Below, piece by piece: positions 55,701 to 63,513 of a DNA stretch of 64,000 nucleotides. This DNA comes from Puteibacter caeruleilacunae. GTDB lineage: Bacteria; Bacteroidota; Bacteroidia; Bacteroidales; Prolixibacteraceae. How positions within the stretch are numbered: the first letter of the stretch is position 1; every line of letters begins with the position of its first letter. The position numbers and the translations under genes were made by a program. Where the stretch lies: NCBI GenBank assembly GCA_005217565.1, contig SJCO01000005.1:310001-374000 (forward strand), in the 5' to 3' direction. Under the pieces are notes generated by a model. It worked only from the letters and a program-made list of their open reading frames with translations, was not told the DNA's origin and did no database searches.

Positions 55701-55806
55701 TGTTTGTTGGTAGACGCAGAAAGCCTGCAATACCGACCGTTATCAGCACAATTATCATCATAATTGTACCAGCAGGATGCTTTATGGATTGTACTGTTAG
55801 TTTCAT
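52714..55806 (-). CDS. RND-family efflux pump inner-membrane transporter
   Basis: This 1030-residue protein has the AcrB/CzcA architecture: TM1 (IMMIIVLITVGIAGFL), a periplasmic pore domain, a TM2-6 bundle (about 330-480), a second periplasmic domain and a TM8-12 bundle. TM4 reads TLGGLVVAMTVVLDNSVVMLENITR, retaining one Asp but with LDN where many drug pumps have VDDA. The second half contains ALIGIIMLTGMEINNGVLLLTFIDELR. It is the third gene of a TolC, MFP, RND operon. The substrate is not predictable; the neighbourhood suggests metal or metalloid export. Confidence 0.95.
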   Translation of the reverse strand: MKLTVQSIKHPAGTIMMIIVLITVGIAGFLRLPTNMLPDITYPMVKVYVYWDGATPEQIENEVAAVIERKMATVDNLDYIESTSEEGVYTLLVNFDYSVDRDVAYQDVLAKMGLIKKDLPQGIREPVVFKADPSQLPVVEILVSSDNMSLTHLRTWVDNEFQEQFASVQGSAGTALSGGMMREIRVHIDPVKLQAYNISLTQIADRLKKENTDMVGGRMLTGTHDFIVRTYSEFQSLNEIKNIIIKQSRTNGQVLLKDVARVEDFHAIQRIRTKYNGKEGVRISIFKQAEANAVTVSDLIMKRIALLKEELPQTTHIELIYDQAEYVRLATNGVRDAMMMAALLVTLVTAFFLSGWRRVMSLILSLPVTLIGTFFLMELFDFSINIFTLGGLVVAMTVVLDNSVVMLENITRIQETEPDNQNPIITGAVQISGAIVTATITFLALFVPFLLLPGLTSLLFKELVLTISIIIFLSMVVSLTVTPMFMRLFYPKNKPVRTKHSFIARISDLFIAGLIYLYKPILHWSLKLRWLVLLAFLLLLIPGYHYLQKTGSEFLPNADDGLITVKVIMPTGTAMEETDKALANIEKVVEKQDNIHGYATLAGGKVWGLVTTEKGFEGELNLQLVPAAQRNLDTDEYVEQLRPRIMKAIKIPGAKVKIFHTKMKGIRRTGKFDIELEIAAPRSESMSAIFGHANRIKRQLKPFDYLKGLDVSIQLTKPEYQVKIDRRKAFDLGISTEEIATTIKTMVGGTIATKYKDGAYYYPIRVVLNEKEIKSKADLQHIYIQTSKGAKIPLSTVAEVVKTVGPVQIDRKNQDRVVKVTANVSGITVGEATNKIKQTLNNLELPAGYRMHYGGSSQMLADNMQQMLIILLFALFLGYAVMVVYFESFLKPLIIIIRIPLSLAGIAFALYITHTPVSVTALIGIIMLTGMEINNGVLLLTFIDELRAQGYGIVDAIKEAAIVRLRPILITDINSLFGLLPLALAIGDGTEMLRPMSIVVIGGLLFGLLLVFIFIPVVYMILYGRKEKMS

Positions 55807-55812
55807 TTAAAT

Positions 55813-55840
55813 GATTTTTGGATTATAAGATTATTGGATT
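55813..55840 (-). repeat. 28-nt leader repeat upstream of the RND gene (copy 1)
   Basis: 26 of 28 bases match 56965-56992. On the minus strand it reads AATCCAATAATC-TTATAATC-CAAAAATC and ends 6 bp before the RND start codon. Function unknown. Confidence 0.7.
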
Positions 55841-55876
55841 CACTGATTTGGCCTACGTTAGGCAAATGGACTTTCT

Positions 55877-56956
55877 CTACTCTTTGCTGGCAGGCGTTGA
55901 AGTCTGCTTTGAAACTTGCTTTGAAACCTGCTTTGATTGAGCAATTTTAACTTCAATTCCGTCTTTCAGCATTTCTTGTCCTTTTACAGCTACATTTTCA
56001 TTACCCGTTAATCCTTTTGTAATCTGCACCAAACCATCCATTGTTATTCCAGTTTCCACAAGCTGCTTATGAGTCTTTAAGTTCTTATCAACCACAAACA
56101 AAAATTCCTTGTTATCGGGGCCCGACAAAACCGCATCTGCTGGTACTACTACGGCCTGATCGATCGTCTTTACAGGTATTGTAATTGTAGCCATCATTCC
56201 AGGAAGTAGTTTCTTCTGAAAATTCAGGATTTTTATATCGAAAGAAACGCTACGTGTTTCAGGCTTTATCTCAGGATACACTAAATTGATTACCCCTTTA
56301 AGCGAATCATTAGGGTAAGCATTAAGTTGAAGAGGTAGCTTTTTACCTTTCTTGATGGCTTCGAAATACTGTTCGTTAACTTCGGTCTTAATCACCAACG
56401 ATGACATATCCGTTATGGTCAAAATTTTATCCCTCGTATTCACTTGTGCACCAGCATCAAGCCATCGTTGAGTAACCATGCCGTCAGCAGGGCAAATTAC
56501 AGGATTCGTTTGGTACATGTTTTTTGCATATTTCAAGTTAGATAAAGCCTTATCCAGCTCCATCTTCGTCGTAGCATAACTGTCGCTATTTTGCTTACTA
56601 GTCTTCAATTGCTGCTGTAACTGTTCAACTCTCAATTGATTTTCGGCAATAAGACTAACCCGTCGATTAGGATTGATAACGGCAATCATTTTACCTTTTT
56701 TCACCTGTTGATTTTCCCTGGCATTAAGCACATCAATAACGCCATCAACAGGCGATACAATGTTGCTGAAGATATTGGCATCAATAGTTCCGGGAATGGT
56801 AATTGATGAAACCATCTTGTGTATTTTAGCCTTCTGAATGCTTACAAATGGTAGTTTTTTGAGCTTTACGATCTTCTTTGGTGGCTCATTGTTTTGACAC
56901 GCTGTAATTACTAACAGCGTAAAAAGTAAGGAAATGATTAAGTTTTTATTGTTCAT
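55877..56956 (-). CDS. RND pump periplasmic adaptor (membrane fusion) lipoprotein
   Basis: This 359-residue lipoprotein has the signal LLFTLLVITAC. A lipoyl-like half (SPVDGVIDVLNARENQQVKKGKMIAVI) is followed by a coiled-coil (about 104-140), the second lipoyl half (ICPADGMVTQRWLDAGAQVNT) and a beta-barrel domain (GVINLVYPEIKPETRSVSFDIKI). It ends with a short SKQVSKQVSKQ-type repeat tail. It bridges the RND transporter and the TolC channel. It lies between them, 70 bp upstream of the RND gene. Confidence 0.93.
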   Translation of the reverse strand: MNNKNLIISLLFTLLVITACQNNEPPKKIVKLKKLPFVSIQKAKIHKMVSSITIPGTIDANIFSNIVSPVDGVIDVLNARENQQVKKGKMIAVINPNRRVSLIAENQLRVEQLQQQLKTSKQNSDSYATTKMELDKALSNLKYAKNMYQTNPVICPADGMVTQRWLDAGAQVNTRDKILTITDMSSLVIKTEVNEQYFEAIKKGKKLPLQLNAYPNDSLKGVINLVYPEIKPETRSVSFDIKILNFQKKLLPGMMATITIPVKTIDQAVVVPADAVLSGPDNKEFLFVVDKNLKTHKQLVETGITMDGLVQITKGLTGNENVAVKGQEMLKDGIEVKIAQSKQVSKQVSKQTSTPASKE

Positions 56957-56964
56957 CTTTTAAA

Positions 56965-56992
56965 GATTTTTGGATTACAGGATTATTGGATT
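56965..56992 (-). repeat. 28-nt leader repeat upstream of the MFP gene (copy 2)
   Basis: Matches 55813-55840 at 26 of 28 positions and ends 8 bp before the MFP start codon on the minus strand. The flanking 56993-57050 continues with degenerate GATTATTTGATC-like words. Confidence 0.7.
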
Positions 56993-57111
56993 TGCTGACT
57001 GCTCGATCATCAGATTATTTGATCGAAAGATCATAGAATCATAAAACCTGTGGCCTCCTTGCTTATTAAATTATCTGATGTGACCAGCTGATACATGTTC
57101 AGTTTTTCCCA

Positions 57112-58431
57112 TTAAAAGTTAAAAGGATATGAATCATTACCCGACAAATAATGTAGTCTGGCAAGCACCTGCAGAAGCGCAATTGTATTTTGTTTATAAT
57201 TAATTTCAGCATCAGTCAGAACCGTTTGAGCATCCAACACATCAATCAAGCTGCCTTGTCCGCCCTCATATTGCACCGTCGCATTATGCAATGCCTCATC
57301 CGATAGATGAATGATAGATTTAATCTTTACCAACTCATCTTGTAACGTTTTCCACTGATTCAAAGCGACATCAATCTCACCCTTCAAATCTGTCTCAAAT
57401 TGATGCTTCTCCTCCTGAATTTTAGTTGCTTTAAAATCGCTTTGCAGCATTTTAGTTTTATGTCCTTTTCCACCCAGAAAGGGTATGGTATAACGGATTC
57501 CTACACCAACATTATAGTTAAAGTTATTTCCAAAAGGAATATATCCATCCTCCCATGTGGTAGTCGCAAACGAAAACATCTCCGGACGGTTTGCCAGTCG
57601 GTAAAGCTCTTTTTGTTTCGCCTCCTGTTCCAATTTAATGTCTGATGATTTCAGTATTGGGTGTTGCAGTAAAAGCTGACGATACAATGTATCCACGATA
57701 AATGAATTACCAATCTGCTTTTGTGCCACAACCATCGCAGAGGTATCCACCTGAAAACCGTTAGTCTCTTCCAGAAAACACATATTTTTAAGGATCGTTA
57801 TTTGCGCATCCTCAGCATTTAACGATTGCTGAAGATGTTTCTCCTCGGTAGATAATTTCACCTTTATCCGCAACAAATCAACTTGCGATGCTTTTCCAAT
57901 CTGGTAAAGGTTATCAGTGAATCTTAATTGAGCTTCCAATTGCTTAATACTATTTTGATAGACCTCAGTTTGTGCCTTACTTTTTAGAAGCTCGATATAG
58001 GCATTGTTAACTCCCCAAATGATGGAGTGCCTTATTTCACGTTCGGTTTCAGCATTTAAAGCAATCGTATTTTCAATAACCGATTGTTTTGTTTTAGTTA
58101 CGCCCCAATCGTATACCCGTTGATATGCCGATAATTCGGTGTACATATCGGTACTTCCGCTACCCAGGATTCTCTTCTTGTTAGGCATAAGCCAGTCCCA
58201 ATACGAGAAGCTTGCATAGGTACCTATCTTGGGAAGATAGGTTGCCTTCAGTAACTCAATCTCCGATTGATTAATCTGTTTCTCATTTTTGTGTGCCTGT
58301 AACAGATGGTTGCTTTGCAACGCACTGTCGAGCAATTGTTTCAAGGTAACCTTTGAATCCTTGTTTTGGGCAAAAGTGCTTAGTGCCGAGAAACACAGGA
58401 ATATTAATAAAAGATGTAGTTTTCTTGACAT
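57112..58431 (-). CDS. TolC-family outer-membrane efflux channel
   Basis: This 439-residue protein has a signal peptide (LLLIFLCFSALSTFAQ). The two-fold repeated helical pattern of OEP proteins is present: VTLKQLLDSALQSNHLLQAHKNEKQ and a second half KQKELYRLANRPEMF ... VGVGIRYTIPFLGG. VQYEGGQGSLIDVLDAQTVLTDAEINYKQ near 390-418 is a strong TolC C-terminal signature. It is the first gene of the pump operon and forms the exit duct. Confidence 0.93.
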   Translation of the reverse strand: MSRKLHLLLIFLCFSALSTFAQNKDSKVTLKQLLDSALQSNHLLQAHKNEKQINQSEIELLKATYLPKIGTYASFSYWDWLMPNKKRILGSGSTDMYTELSAYQRVYDWGVTKTKQSVIENTIALNAETEREIRHSIIWGVNNAYIELLKSKAQTEVYQNSIKQLEAQLRFTDNLYQIGKASQVDLLRIKVKLSTEEKHLQQSLNAEDAQITILKNMCFLEETNGFQVDTSAMVVAQKQIGNSFIVDTLYRQLLLQHPILKSSDIKLEQEAKQKELYRLANRPEMFSFATTTWEDGYIPFGNNFNYNVGVGIRYTIPFLGGKGHKTKMLQSDFKATKIQEEKHQFETDLKGEIDVALNQWKTLQDELVKIKSIIHLSDEALHNATVQYEGGQGSLIDVLDAQTVLTDAEINYKQNTIALLQVLARLHYLSGNDSYPFNF

Positions 58432-58611
58432 GTTCGTTTTAAATTAAATTTAGCGAGGTGCAGAATTATTTGCACCCTTGCCGGATGCGCAAGTGCATTG
58501 AGCAAGAGTGCTAACTCCATCGATAAGGTCTGATATTTTTCAGTTTCCAATTGATTCCTGTGTAAGGTCAATCAACAAAAACCGATTGCAAGAGCTTGCA
58601 TTCATTGTTCA

Positions 58612-59739
58612 CTAAAGCATTATATTGAACAAATACCCTAGTACGATGATGAATAGGGTAATGGTACCAAAGAAGATCCCAATTAATTTCCATTTCATCA
58701 CCTTCTTCAGTAAGGTAGCCTCAGGCAACGACAGTCCAACAACGGCCATCATAAAAGCCAGCGCTGTTCCTAGCGGTACACCTTTGGCAACAAACACCTG
58801 GATAACCGGAACAATCCCTGCCGCGTTGGCATACATAGGCACAGCAAGAATCACCGCCAACGGTACAGCATACCATTTGTCGGCCGCTAAAAACTCAGTA
58901 AAGAAATTCTCAGGAACATAACCATGCATAATAGCCCCAATGGCAATACCAATAATGATGTATAGTAATACCTTTTTGACAATTTCCCATCCTTCTCTAA
59001 TGATGATAGGCAAGCGCTCGATAAACGGCGTTTTCTCTTCTTGCCACTCCTCATTTTCAAGTATAGCATTTTCCTGAATCTGGCGCACCCAATCGCTCAG
59101 GTACTTGTCGAGTTTTAGCTGACCAAGGATAAAACCTCCAACCATACCCATCAATATTCCTGTTCCGGCATATATGGCAGTTGCTTTAAAGCCAAACAGA
59201 CCTAAAAACATCGCTACAGCTACCTCATTAACAAGGGGAGAGGTAATTAAATAAGAAAATGTTACACCCAATGGAATGCCACCCTTCACAAAACCAATGA
59301 ATAAAGGTATTGATGAACAAGAGCAGAAAGGCGTTACTGCACCAAAAAACGAAGCAAAGAAATATTCCAAGCCATACAGCTTCTTGGTAGTAAGATAAAT
59401 CCTCAATCGATCAACAGGAAAGTAGGCATTGATAACGCCCATCAGACTGCTTATTAAGAACAGTAGGATTAGAATCTTTATGGTATCATAAAAGAAAAAA
59501 TTGACCGCTGCCCCTAAGTGTGATTCCGGATTTAGCTTTATTAAATCGTATGTAAATGAATCAACCAATGAAGGAAGATAATGATACAATGCTATCAAAA
59601 GTGGTAAAACCACTGAGACAGAAAGGATCATTCTTATATTCTTATTTCTGACCTGATTTAACTCATCGGGATTTTCAAGAGCATAAGCAACGCTTCTTGC
59701 TTTGCTCTTTTGCATTGATGATAAATTAAATTTCCCCAT
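58612..59739 (-). CDS. Permease with CSCSS motif (SO_0444/ArsP-like, PF03773)
   Basis: This 375-residue inner-membrane permease has about eight transmembrane helices. The family motif FCSCSSIPLFIGFVKGGIPLGVTFSYLITSPLVNEVAVAMFLGL in parts starts near 137, and VIQVFVAKGVPLGTALAFMMAVVGLSLPEATLLKKVM (about 312-348) is the repeat-related second half. Related proteins export copper or zinc (SO_0444) or trivalent organoarsenicals (ArsP). Location behind two TGTTCG operators and next to arsR supports metalloid export. Confidence 0.88.
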   Translation of the reverse strand: MGKFNLSSMQKSKARSVAYALENPDELNQVRNKNIRMILSVSVVLPLLIALYHYLPSLVDSFTYDLIKLNPESHLGAAVNFFFYDTIKILILLFLISSLMGVINAYFPVDRLRIYLTTKKLYGLEYFFASFFGAVTPFCSCSSIPLFIGFVKGGIPLGVTFSYLITSPLVNEVAVAMFLGLFGFKATAIYAGTGILMGMVGGFILGQLKLDKYLSDWVRQIQENAILENEEWQEEKTPFIERLPIIIREGWEIVKKVLLYIIIGIAIGAIMHGYVPENFFTEFLAADKWYAVPLAVILAVPMYANAAGIVPVIQVFVAKGVPLGTALAFMMAVVGLSLPEATLLKKVMKWKLIGIFFGTITLFIIVLGYLFNIML

Positions 59740-59752
59740 GTGACTTTTTTTG

Positions 59753-59790
59753 TGTTCGTTAATTAGCGAGTGTTCGCCAATTAACGAACA
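59753..59790 (-). promoter_or_regulatory. Double ArsR-type operator at the permease promoter
   Basis: Two overlapping sites: TGTTCG-N8-CGAGTG (59753-59772) and the perfect TGTTCG-N8-CGAACA (59771-59790). The second matches the operators at 60188, 60430 and 60769. On the minus strand an A-tract and AATTTGAAAA lie just upstream, as at the other sites. The start codon is 14 bp downstream. Confidence 0.8.
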
Positions 59791-59900
59791 ATGTTTTCAA
59801 ATTTTTTTTACTTCAATACAAAAGCTGTAACAAACGGTAGTATACAGTTGTGAATATGTTACTAAAAAGCTTTCCCATTATTTGAAGTGTTTAATTAACC

Positions 59901-60170
59901 TTAACAACAGCATGAACCATTACATGAATTAACTACAACTCCAGCTAACAACTTAGCAAACTCTTGCTCACTAGGTATTCTTCCAGATAGCACAACTTTG
60001 TTATCTATTGCAATAGCCGGGGTTGTCATTACACCCATTGCCATGATGTTCATAATGCTCTCTTCTTTGATGATAGTGGCATCTACGTTGTTGTCTTCTG
60101 TCACTTTTCTAACCACTTTTTCTGTTGCTTTACACTTTGCACATCCTGTGCCTAAAATTTTTATTTCCAT
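59901..60170 (-). CDS. Small thioredoxin-fold redox protein with Cys-rich tail
   Basis: This 89-residue cytosolic protein of the redox-active disulfide protein 2/MTH895 family has the CAKC active site (residues 10-13) in GTGCAKCKATEKVV and a cis-Pro loop (GVMTTPAIAIDN). The unusual C-terminus CNGSCCC adds four cysteines and probably binds soft metals or metalloids. It sits between arsR and the permease with its own operator, and is thought to assist metalloid handling. Confidence 0.9.
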   Translation of the reverse strand: MEIKILGTGCAKCKATEKVVRKVTEDNNVDATIIKEESIMNIMAMGVMTTPAIAIDNKVVLSGRIPSEQEFAKLLAGVVVNSCNGSCCC

Positions 60171-60187
60171 CTTTTTTTAATGTTAGT

Positions 60188-60207
60188 TGTTCGCCGAAAG
60201 ACGAATA
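60188..60207 (-). promoter_or_regulatory. ArsR-type operator at the thioredoxin gene promoter
   Basis: TGTTCG-N8-CGAATA, one base off the perfect repeat, directly upstream of the thioredoxin-like gene. On the minus strand it overlaps TACTATTC, a TAnnTTTG-like box. Confidence 0.75.
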
Positions 60208-60429
60208 GTATTTTCAAATTTTTTTACTATGATATAACAGTAACCTCTAATGATGGGGATAGTAAAATCCCATATTCAAAAGCTTTCATACACTCTTCTT
60301 TTATGTTACGATAATGTCGAATTCTGTTCTATCAAGACTTGTCGTTAATGGCTTACATTACCCTCAGTCTGTCAAACATTTATATTTACATCTTTACTCG
60401 TTCTAATTTCATTTTTAATAGTTGTTCGT

Positions 60430-60449
60430 TGTTCGGCAAATTACGAACA
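60430..60449 (-). promoter_or_regulatory. ArsR-type operator between arsR and the thioredoxin gene
   Basis: A perfect TGTTCG-N8-CGAACA with a further TGTTCG half at 60423. It lies 17 bp after the arsR stop, with an AAAAAAATTT tract between, like the other promoters. No protein gene starts directly below it; 60208-60429 contains only ORFs of about 20 codons or fewer, so a small RNA or lost gene is possible. Confidence 0.7.
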
Positions 60450-60465
60450 GTTACTTTAAATTTTT

Positions 60466-60759
60466 TTACAGTTCTAGAAAGTACTTAAACAACTGCTGAG
60501 CCTCTTTCCAGTTTTCTTTATTGATACAATATTTAATTTTGGGAGCTTCAATTTCACCTTGAATTAATCCTGCATCTTTCAATTCCTTCAGATGTCCTGA
60601 GAGGGTTGATTTTACAACAGGTAGTTCTTCGGTTAAATCAGCACTATAGCAGCAGCTTTGCTTTGAAAGCAATTCCAGGATGTACATCCGTATAGGATGA
60701 CTCATGGCTTTTGCGTAACGAGCAGCTCTCTTTTGTTTATCTGATATAACGTCTTTCAT
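60466..60759 (-). CDS. arsR: ArsR-family metalloregulatory repressor
   Basis: I start at 60759 (MKDVISDKQKRAARYAKAMSHPIRMYIL), because the upstream TTG at 60789 lies inside the operator. The 97-residue protein has the ArsR winged helix: HPIRMYILELLS, then SCCYSADLTEEL with a vicinal Cys pair at 36-37, and recognition helix STLSGHLKELKDAGLIQGE. The Cys pair is the likely As(III)/Sb(III) sensor, though it sits in a different place from the classic ELCVCDL motif. It probably represses itself, the thioredoxin-fold gene and the permease through TGTTCG-N8-CGAACA sites. Confidence 0.93.
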   Translation of the reverse strand: MKDVISDKQKRAARYAKAMSHPIRMYILELLSKQSCCYSADLTEELPVVKSTLSGHLKELKDAGLIQGEIEAPKIKYCINKENWKEAQQLFKYFLEL

Positions 60760-60768
60760 TTCAATCCT

Positions 60769-60816
60769 TGTTCGTAAAATACCGAACAAAGGTATGCTGA
60801 TTTTTTTAAATACAAA
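60769..60816 (-). promoter_or_regulatory. arsR promoter with overlapping operator
   Basis: On the minus strand TTTG (60813-60816) is followed after 18 bp by TACCTTTG (60787-60794), a full match to the Bacteroidota TAnnTTTG box. The perfect inverted repeat TGTTCG-N8-CGAACA (60769-60788) begins at the end of that box and covers the expected transcription start, ideal for autorepression. Confidence 0.8.
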
Positions 60817-60876
60817 AATATTCTTGATTTTTTATCCGTAACGCCCTGCCATGGGACGATTCTAGGTTCTGCTTTT

Positions 60877-60972
60877 AGAACACCTTTTCAGAAGAGCAAT
60901 TACCTATGCAGTTGCCAGGAACACCTTTCAGCTGCTTGTAAAGCGTTTCAGCTTCTCGAGAACACCTTTCAG
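60877..60972. repeat. Short degenerate direct repeats GAACACCTTTCAG
   Basis: AGAACACCTTTTCAG (60877), GGAACACCTTTCAG (60918) and GAGAACACCTTTCAG (60958) recur about every 40 bp, with a weaker AAGCGTTTCAG at 60941. The surrounding 60817-61011 has no credible gene. Origin unknown. Confidence 0.55.
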
Positions 60973-61011
60973 CGTGCGATAGCACCTGGAAGCATGTTAT
61001 GTAGTGATTTC

Positions 61012-61055
61012 ATGAACCCGCTGACAGCGTCCGAAGGTCCTGTCAGCGGGTTCAT
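61012..61055. terminator. Strong hairpin downstream of the beta-helix gene
   Basis: ATGAACCCGCTGACAG pairs perfectly over 16 bp with CTGTCAGCGGGTTCAT around a 12-nt loop. It lies 7 bp after the stop codon of the minus-strand beta-helix gene. Confidence 0.75.
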
Positions 61056-61062
61056 TTACTAT

Positions 61063-62751
61063 TTATTTTCCTTTAACAAGCTTGATGCTTTTCTTGTCGA
61101 CTCTAAGGAAATAGATCTTATGAGTTAAGGCTTTGTCGCTTAGAGTTATAGTGTTTCTCCCTTTTGATAACACCTGATGATGGATTTTCCTTCCCAATGT
61201 ATCGTAAATGTAGCAATCCTCCTCATCCATGCTAGTCTCCACATAAATAACATCAACAAAAGGATTCGGAAATACCTTCACATCAATATCATTGTAATCT
61301 TTTAGGGTAGTCTTTACACTAGTCACAAGATTATCCTGCTTCAATGTCCCCTCCATTCCATTAGGAGTATTAATTTCAACCTCAGCCGATTTAATCTTCA
61401 CATCTTCAGCAGTTAAAGCTTCAATCTGAACCGTATGCTTCGATTTTGAAAGACCAGCCAGTTTAAAATGGAAAGGAGCAATGGTATCTTTTTGAACAAG
61501 CTCTCCGTCGACCCTCAAGAAAAGCTCATCGTAATTCCCCCAGACATTCAGTAGGAGAGGATATTCATCAGTCGACGTAATGGTCTCGTCATTCGTAAGA
61601 TTCGCAAACTCAATCTTATTCTCCTCCTCATAAATTATCGGATAAAACGTATTGTATTTAGGCTTGTATTCAATAGTGTTAAACGGATCATTATTTTCAT
61701 GTCTCGCAGGCTCATAAATGATCTCCGGATCAGAGAATGTTCGTTTCTTAGCGTGCATCTCAACACAATCGTTACCCCAGATAACCGTTCCCGGAATAGG
61801 ATCATCATGCACATACGACCATGGTCCCATCATCGCATGATACGATCCACCCAAGCCTGCCGGAATCAATACCGTATTTCCCTCAATCAGATTATCTTCG
61901 CCAGTCTTGTTGTGAAAATTGAAATCCTGTTCTACCTTGTTTTTGTAGAATACATTATATCGGCACGAGGAATTGAAATTTGTACCCGATCCCTGGATTG
62001 CGATGTGCCTCATCTTCTTTATCACATTGGCGTAGAACAGATTATTATTCCCACAAATCTGCACATAGCCATGTCCTCCGGCTCCCTTATTCCAGGCCCG
62101 TTCAATATAGCAATCCCTTACGGTAATATGCTTGGCACTGAAAATATTGATTGCAGAATAGCCTGTGTTGATGATGTTCACCTTATCCAGCCAGCAATCG
62201 TAAGCACCATAGTTAAAGTAAATACCTGAAAACTTAGCCTCAGGTTTAGCGTCAACCAAATCGAAATCGTTAGGAACACCAAAATCACCTTTAATTGTAA
62301 GCTGATGCAAGCCCGCATTGTAGGTGTTTTTGCCGTCGTGCTTCACAAAGCTAACGCTTGCATCGGCACCCATTAGCAGTACCACAGAATCGCGATGTTC
62401 TGCATAAATCTGGATGTTCGATCTAAGATGGATAGCGTAATTAACATGGTAGGTACCATTCTTAATTTTGATCTGTCCTCCCTGATGTTCATTCCAGACA
62501 TTTGTGATGACCTCCTCGAGAGTTAAGTCATCCGTCGGAGTATAAACATACTTGGTTTTCTCTTCCGATATTGGAAGAATACCAACTCTGGACCCCGCCT
62601 TCATCCAGGTTTCTACCTGACTTTTATAGGTTGGGTCCACTTTAGATAGGTCGAATTCGACCCCCGGATCGCCAGGACGAATGTTTGATTCTTGCGCGAT
62701 TCCTTGTGTAATAAAAATAAAGAACGTAAGAATTAGGTTAATCTTTTTCAT
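61063..62751 (-). CDS. Secreted right-handed beta-helix protein with T9SS sorting domain
   Basis: This 562-residue protein has a signal peptide (INLILTFFIFITQGIAQ). Residues about 75-310 show the coil pattern of parallel beta-helices, such as NIQIYAEHRDSVVLL, INIFSAKHITVRDCYIERAW, NNLFYANVIKKMRHIAIQGSG and NLIEGNTVLIP. A beta-sandwich-like module follows (about 385-455), and the end is a T9SS type A sorting domain (VKVFPNPFVDVIYVET ... DTLGRKIHH ... IYFLRVDKKSIKLVKG). Beta-helix proteins of this kind include polysaccharide lyases and pectinase-like enzymes; the catalytic residues were not identified. Transcribed alone. Confidence 0.87.
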   Translation of the reverse strand: MKKINLILTFFIFITQGIAQESNIRPGDPGVEFDLSKVDPTYKSQVETWMKAGSRVGILPISEEKTKYVYTPTDDLTLEEVITNVWNEHQGGQIKIKNGTYHVNYAIHLRSNIQIYAEHRDSVVLLMGADASVSFVKHDGKNTYNAGLHQLTIKGDFGVPNDFDLVDAKPEAKFSGIYFNYGAYDCWLDKVNIINTGYSAINIFSAKHITVRDCYIERAWNKGAGGHGYVQICGNNNLFYANVIKKMRHIAIQGSGTNFNSSCRYNVFYKNKVEQDFNFHNKTGEDNLIEGNTVLIPAGLGGSYHAMMGPWSYVHDDPIPGTVIWGNDCVEMHAKKRTFSDPEIIYEPARHENNDPFNTIEYKPKYNTFYPIIYEEENKIEFANLTNDETITSTDEYPLLLNVWGNYDELFLRVDGELVQKDTIAPFHFKLAGLSKSKHTVQIEALTAEDVKIKSAEVEINTPNGMEGTLKQDNLVTSVKTTLKDYNDIDVKVFPNPFVDVIYVETSMDEEDCYIYDTLGRKIHHQVLSKGRNTITLSDKALTHKIYFLRVDKKSIKLVKGK

Positions 62752-62998
62752 ACTTGTTTGGTTAATACGTGTGCGTTCACAGATGGAGGCACGAAGATAA
62801 AAAAATTAACCAAAGTACTAGGATTAGAAGCAGCAATATATTGATTATAGTGGCGTAGAGATAAAAAATGAATTTGGGAGTTAACCATCTGAAAATAAAA
62901 CTGTTTTTTAATATTGAAATCTTATTTATATCTTTACCTCGATGTAAGATTGTAGTAGTTGGTTCACATACTAAGTGTGTGATAAATTAATATAGATT

Positions 62999-63382
62999 AT
63001 GAGTTGTACTTGTCAGGATTATAGATCTGCGGATCTACAGATTTTAATGCACCACATTTACGAATATAAAAAAGGTATCAGAAACCTGGTGCTACATACC
63101 ATGTGTCACAGGGATAAGGATAAAGCAGAACATCTGCTATCGCAGAGAGGACTGGACTATTCTATCAGAACTGTCAATGAGGGCAAAATCAACATCTTTT
63201 TTGGTAATCCCGATTGTATTAGAGTGGTTCGTTCTTTTGGAGATAAATCACTTTCAGATTATACTCCTGAAGAGGATTTTATTTTGGGAGTAATGTTGGG
63301 ATATGATCGAAATCAGCAATGCCTGAGATATCTGGATAAAAAAGAAGGAGAAAAGAAGAATGAACTCTTGTCGCGAGCATAA
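62999..63382 (+). CDS. DUF2023 family protein
   Basis: This 127-residue cytosolic protein has the DUF2023 pattern: LMHHIYEYKKGIRNLVLHT (about 16-34), KINIFFGNPDCI (about 63-74) and TPEEDFILGVMLGYDRNQQCLRYL (about 87-110). In many Bacteroidota this domain is found next to flavodoxin or ferredoxin genes, and here a ferredoxin gene lies convergently downstream. Function unknown. The N-terminal MSCTCQDYR adds two cysteines. Confidence 0.78.
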   Translation: MSCTCQDYRSADLQILMHHIYEYKKGIRNLVLHTMCHRDKDKAEHLLSQRGLDYSIRTVNEGKINIFFGNPDCIRVVRSFGDKSLSDYTPEEDFILGVMLGYDRNQQCLRYLDKKEGEKKNELLSRA

Positions 63383-63466
63383 GCTGCTCCTGAATGAAGT
63401 TTATACCCATAATGAAGATTCAATTTAAATAGGATAATAAGTCCCTAAACAATATTTAGGTGCAAA

Positions 63467-63495
63467 AAAGCCGACCTAATATTTAGATCGGCTTT
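63467..63495. terminator. Bidirectional terminator hairpin
   Basis: AAAGCCGACCTAA pairs with TTAGATCGGCTTT (one mismatch in 13) around a 3-nt loop, with an A run on the left flank. It lies between the convergent DUF2023 and ferredoxin genes. Confidence 0.8.
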
Positions 63496-63513
63496 GGTGT
63501 CTTTAAAAGTTCT

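Noticed and set aside
58587-58600. TGCAAG-AG-CTTGCA inverted repeat as terminator of the permease gene
   Set aside because: The stem is only 6 bp with a 2-nt centre, and the following T run is short and displaced.
61699-62229. 176-codon plus-strand ORF
   Set aside because: Shadow of the beta-helix gene; the other strand encodes a coherent repeat pattern.
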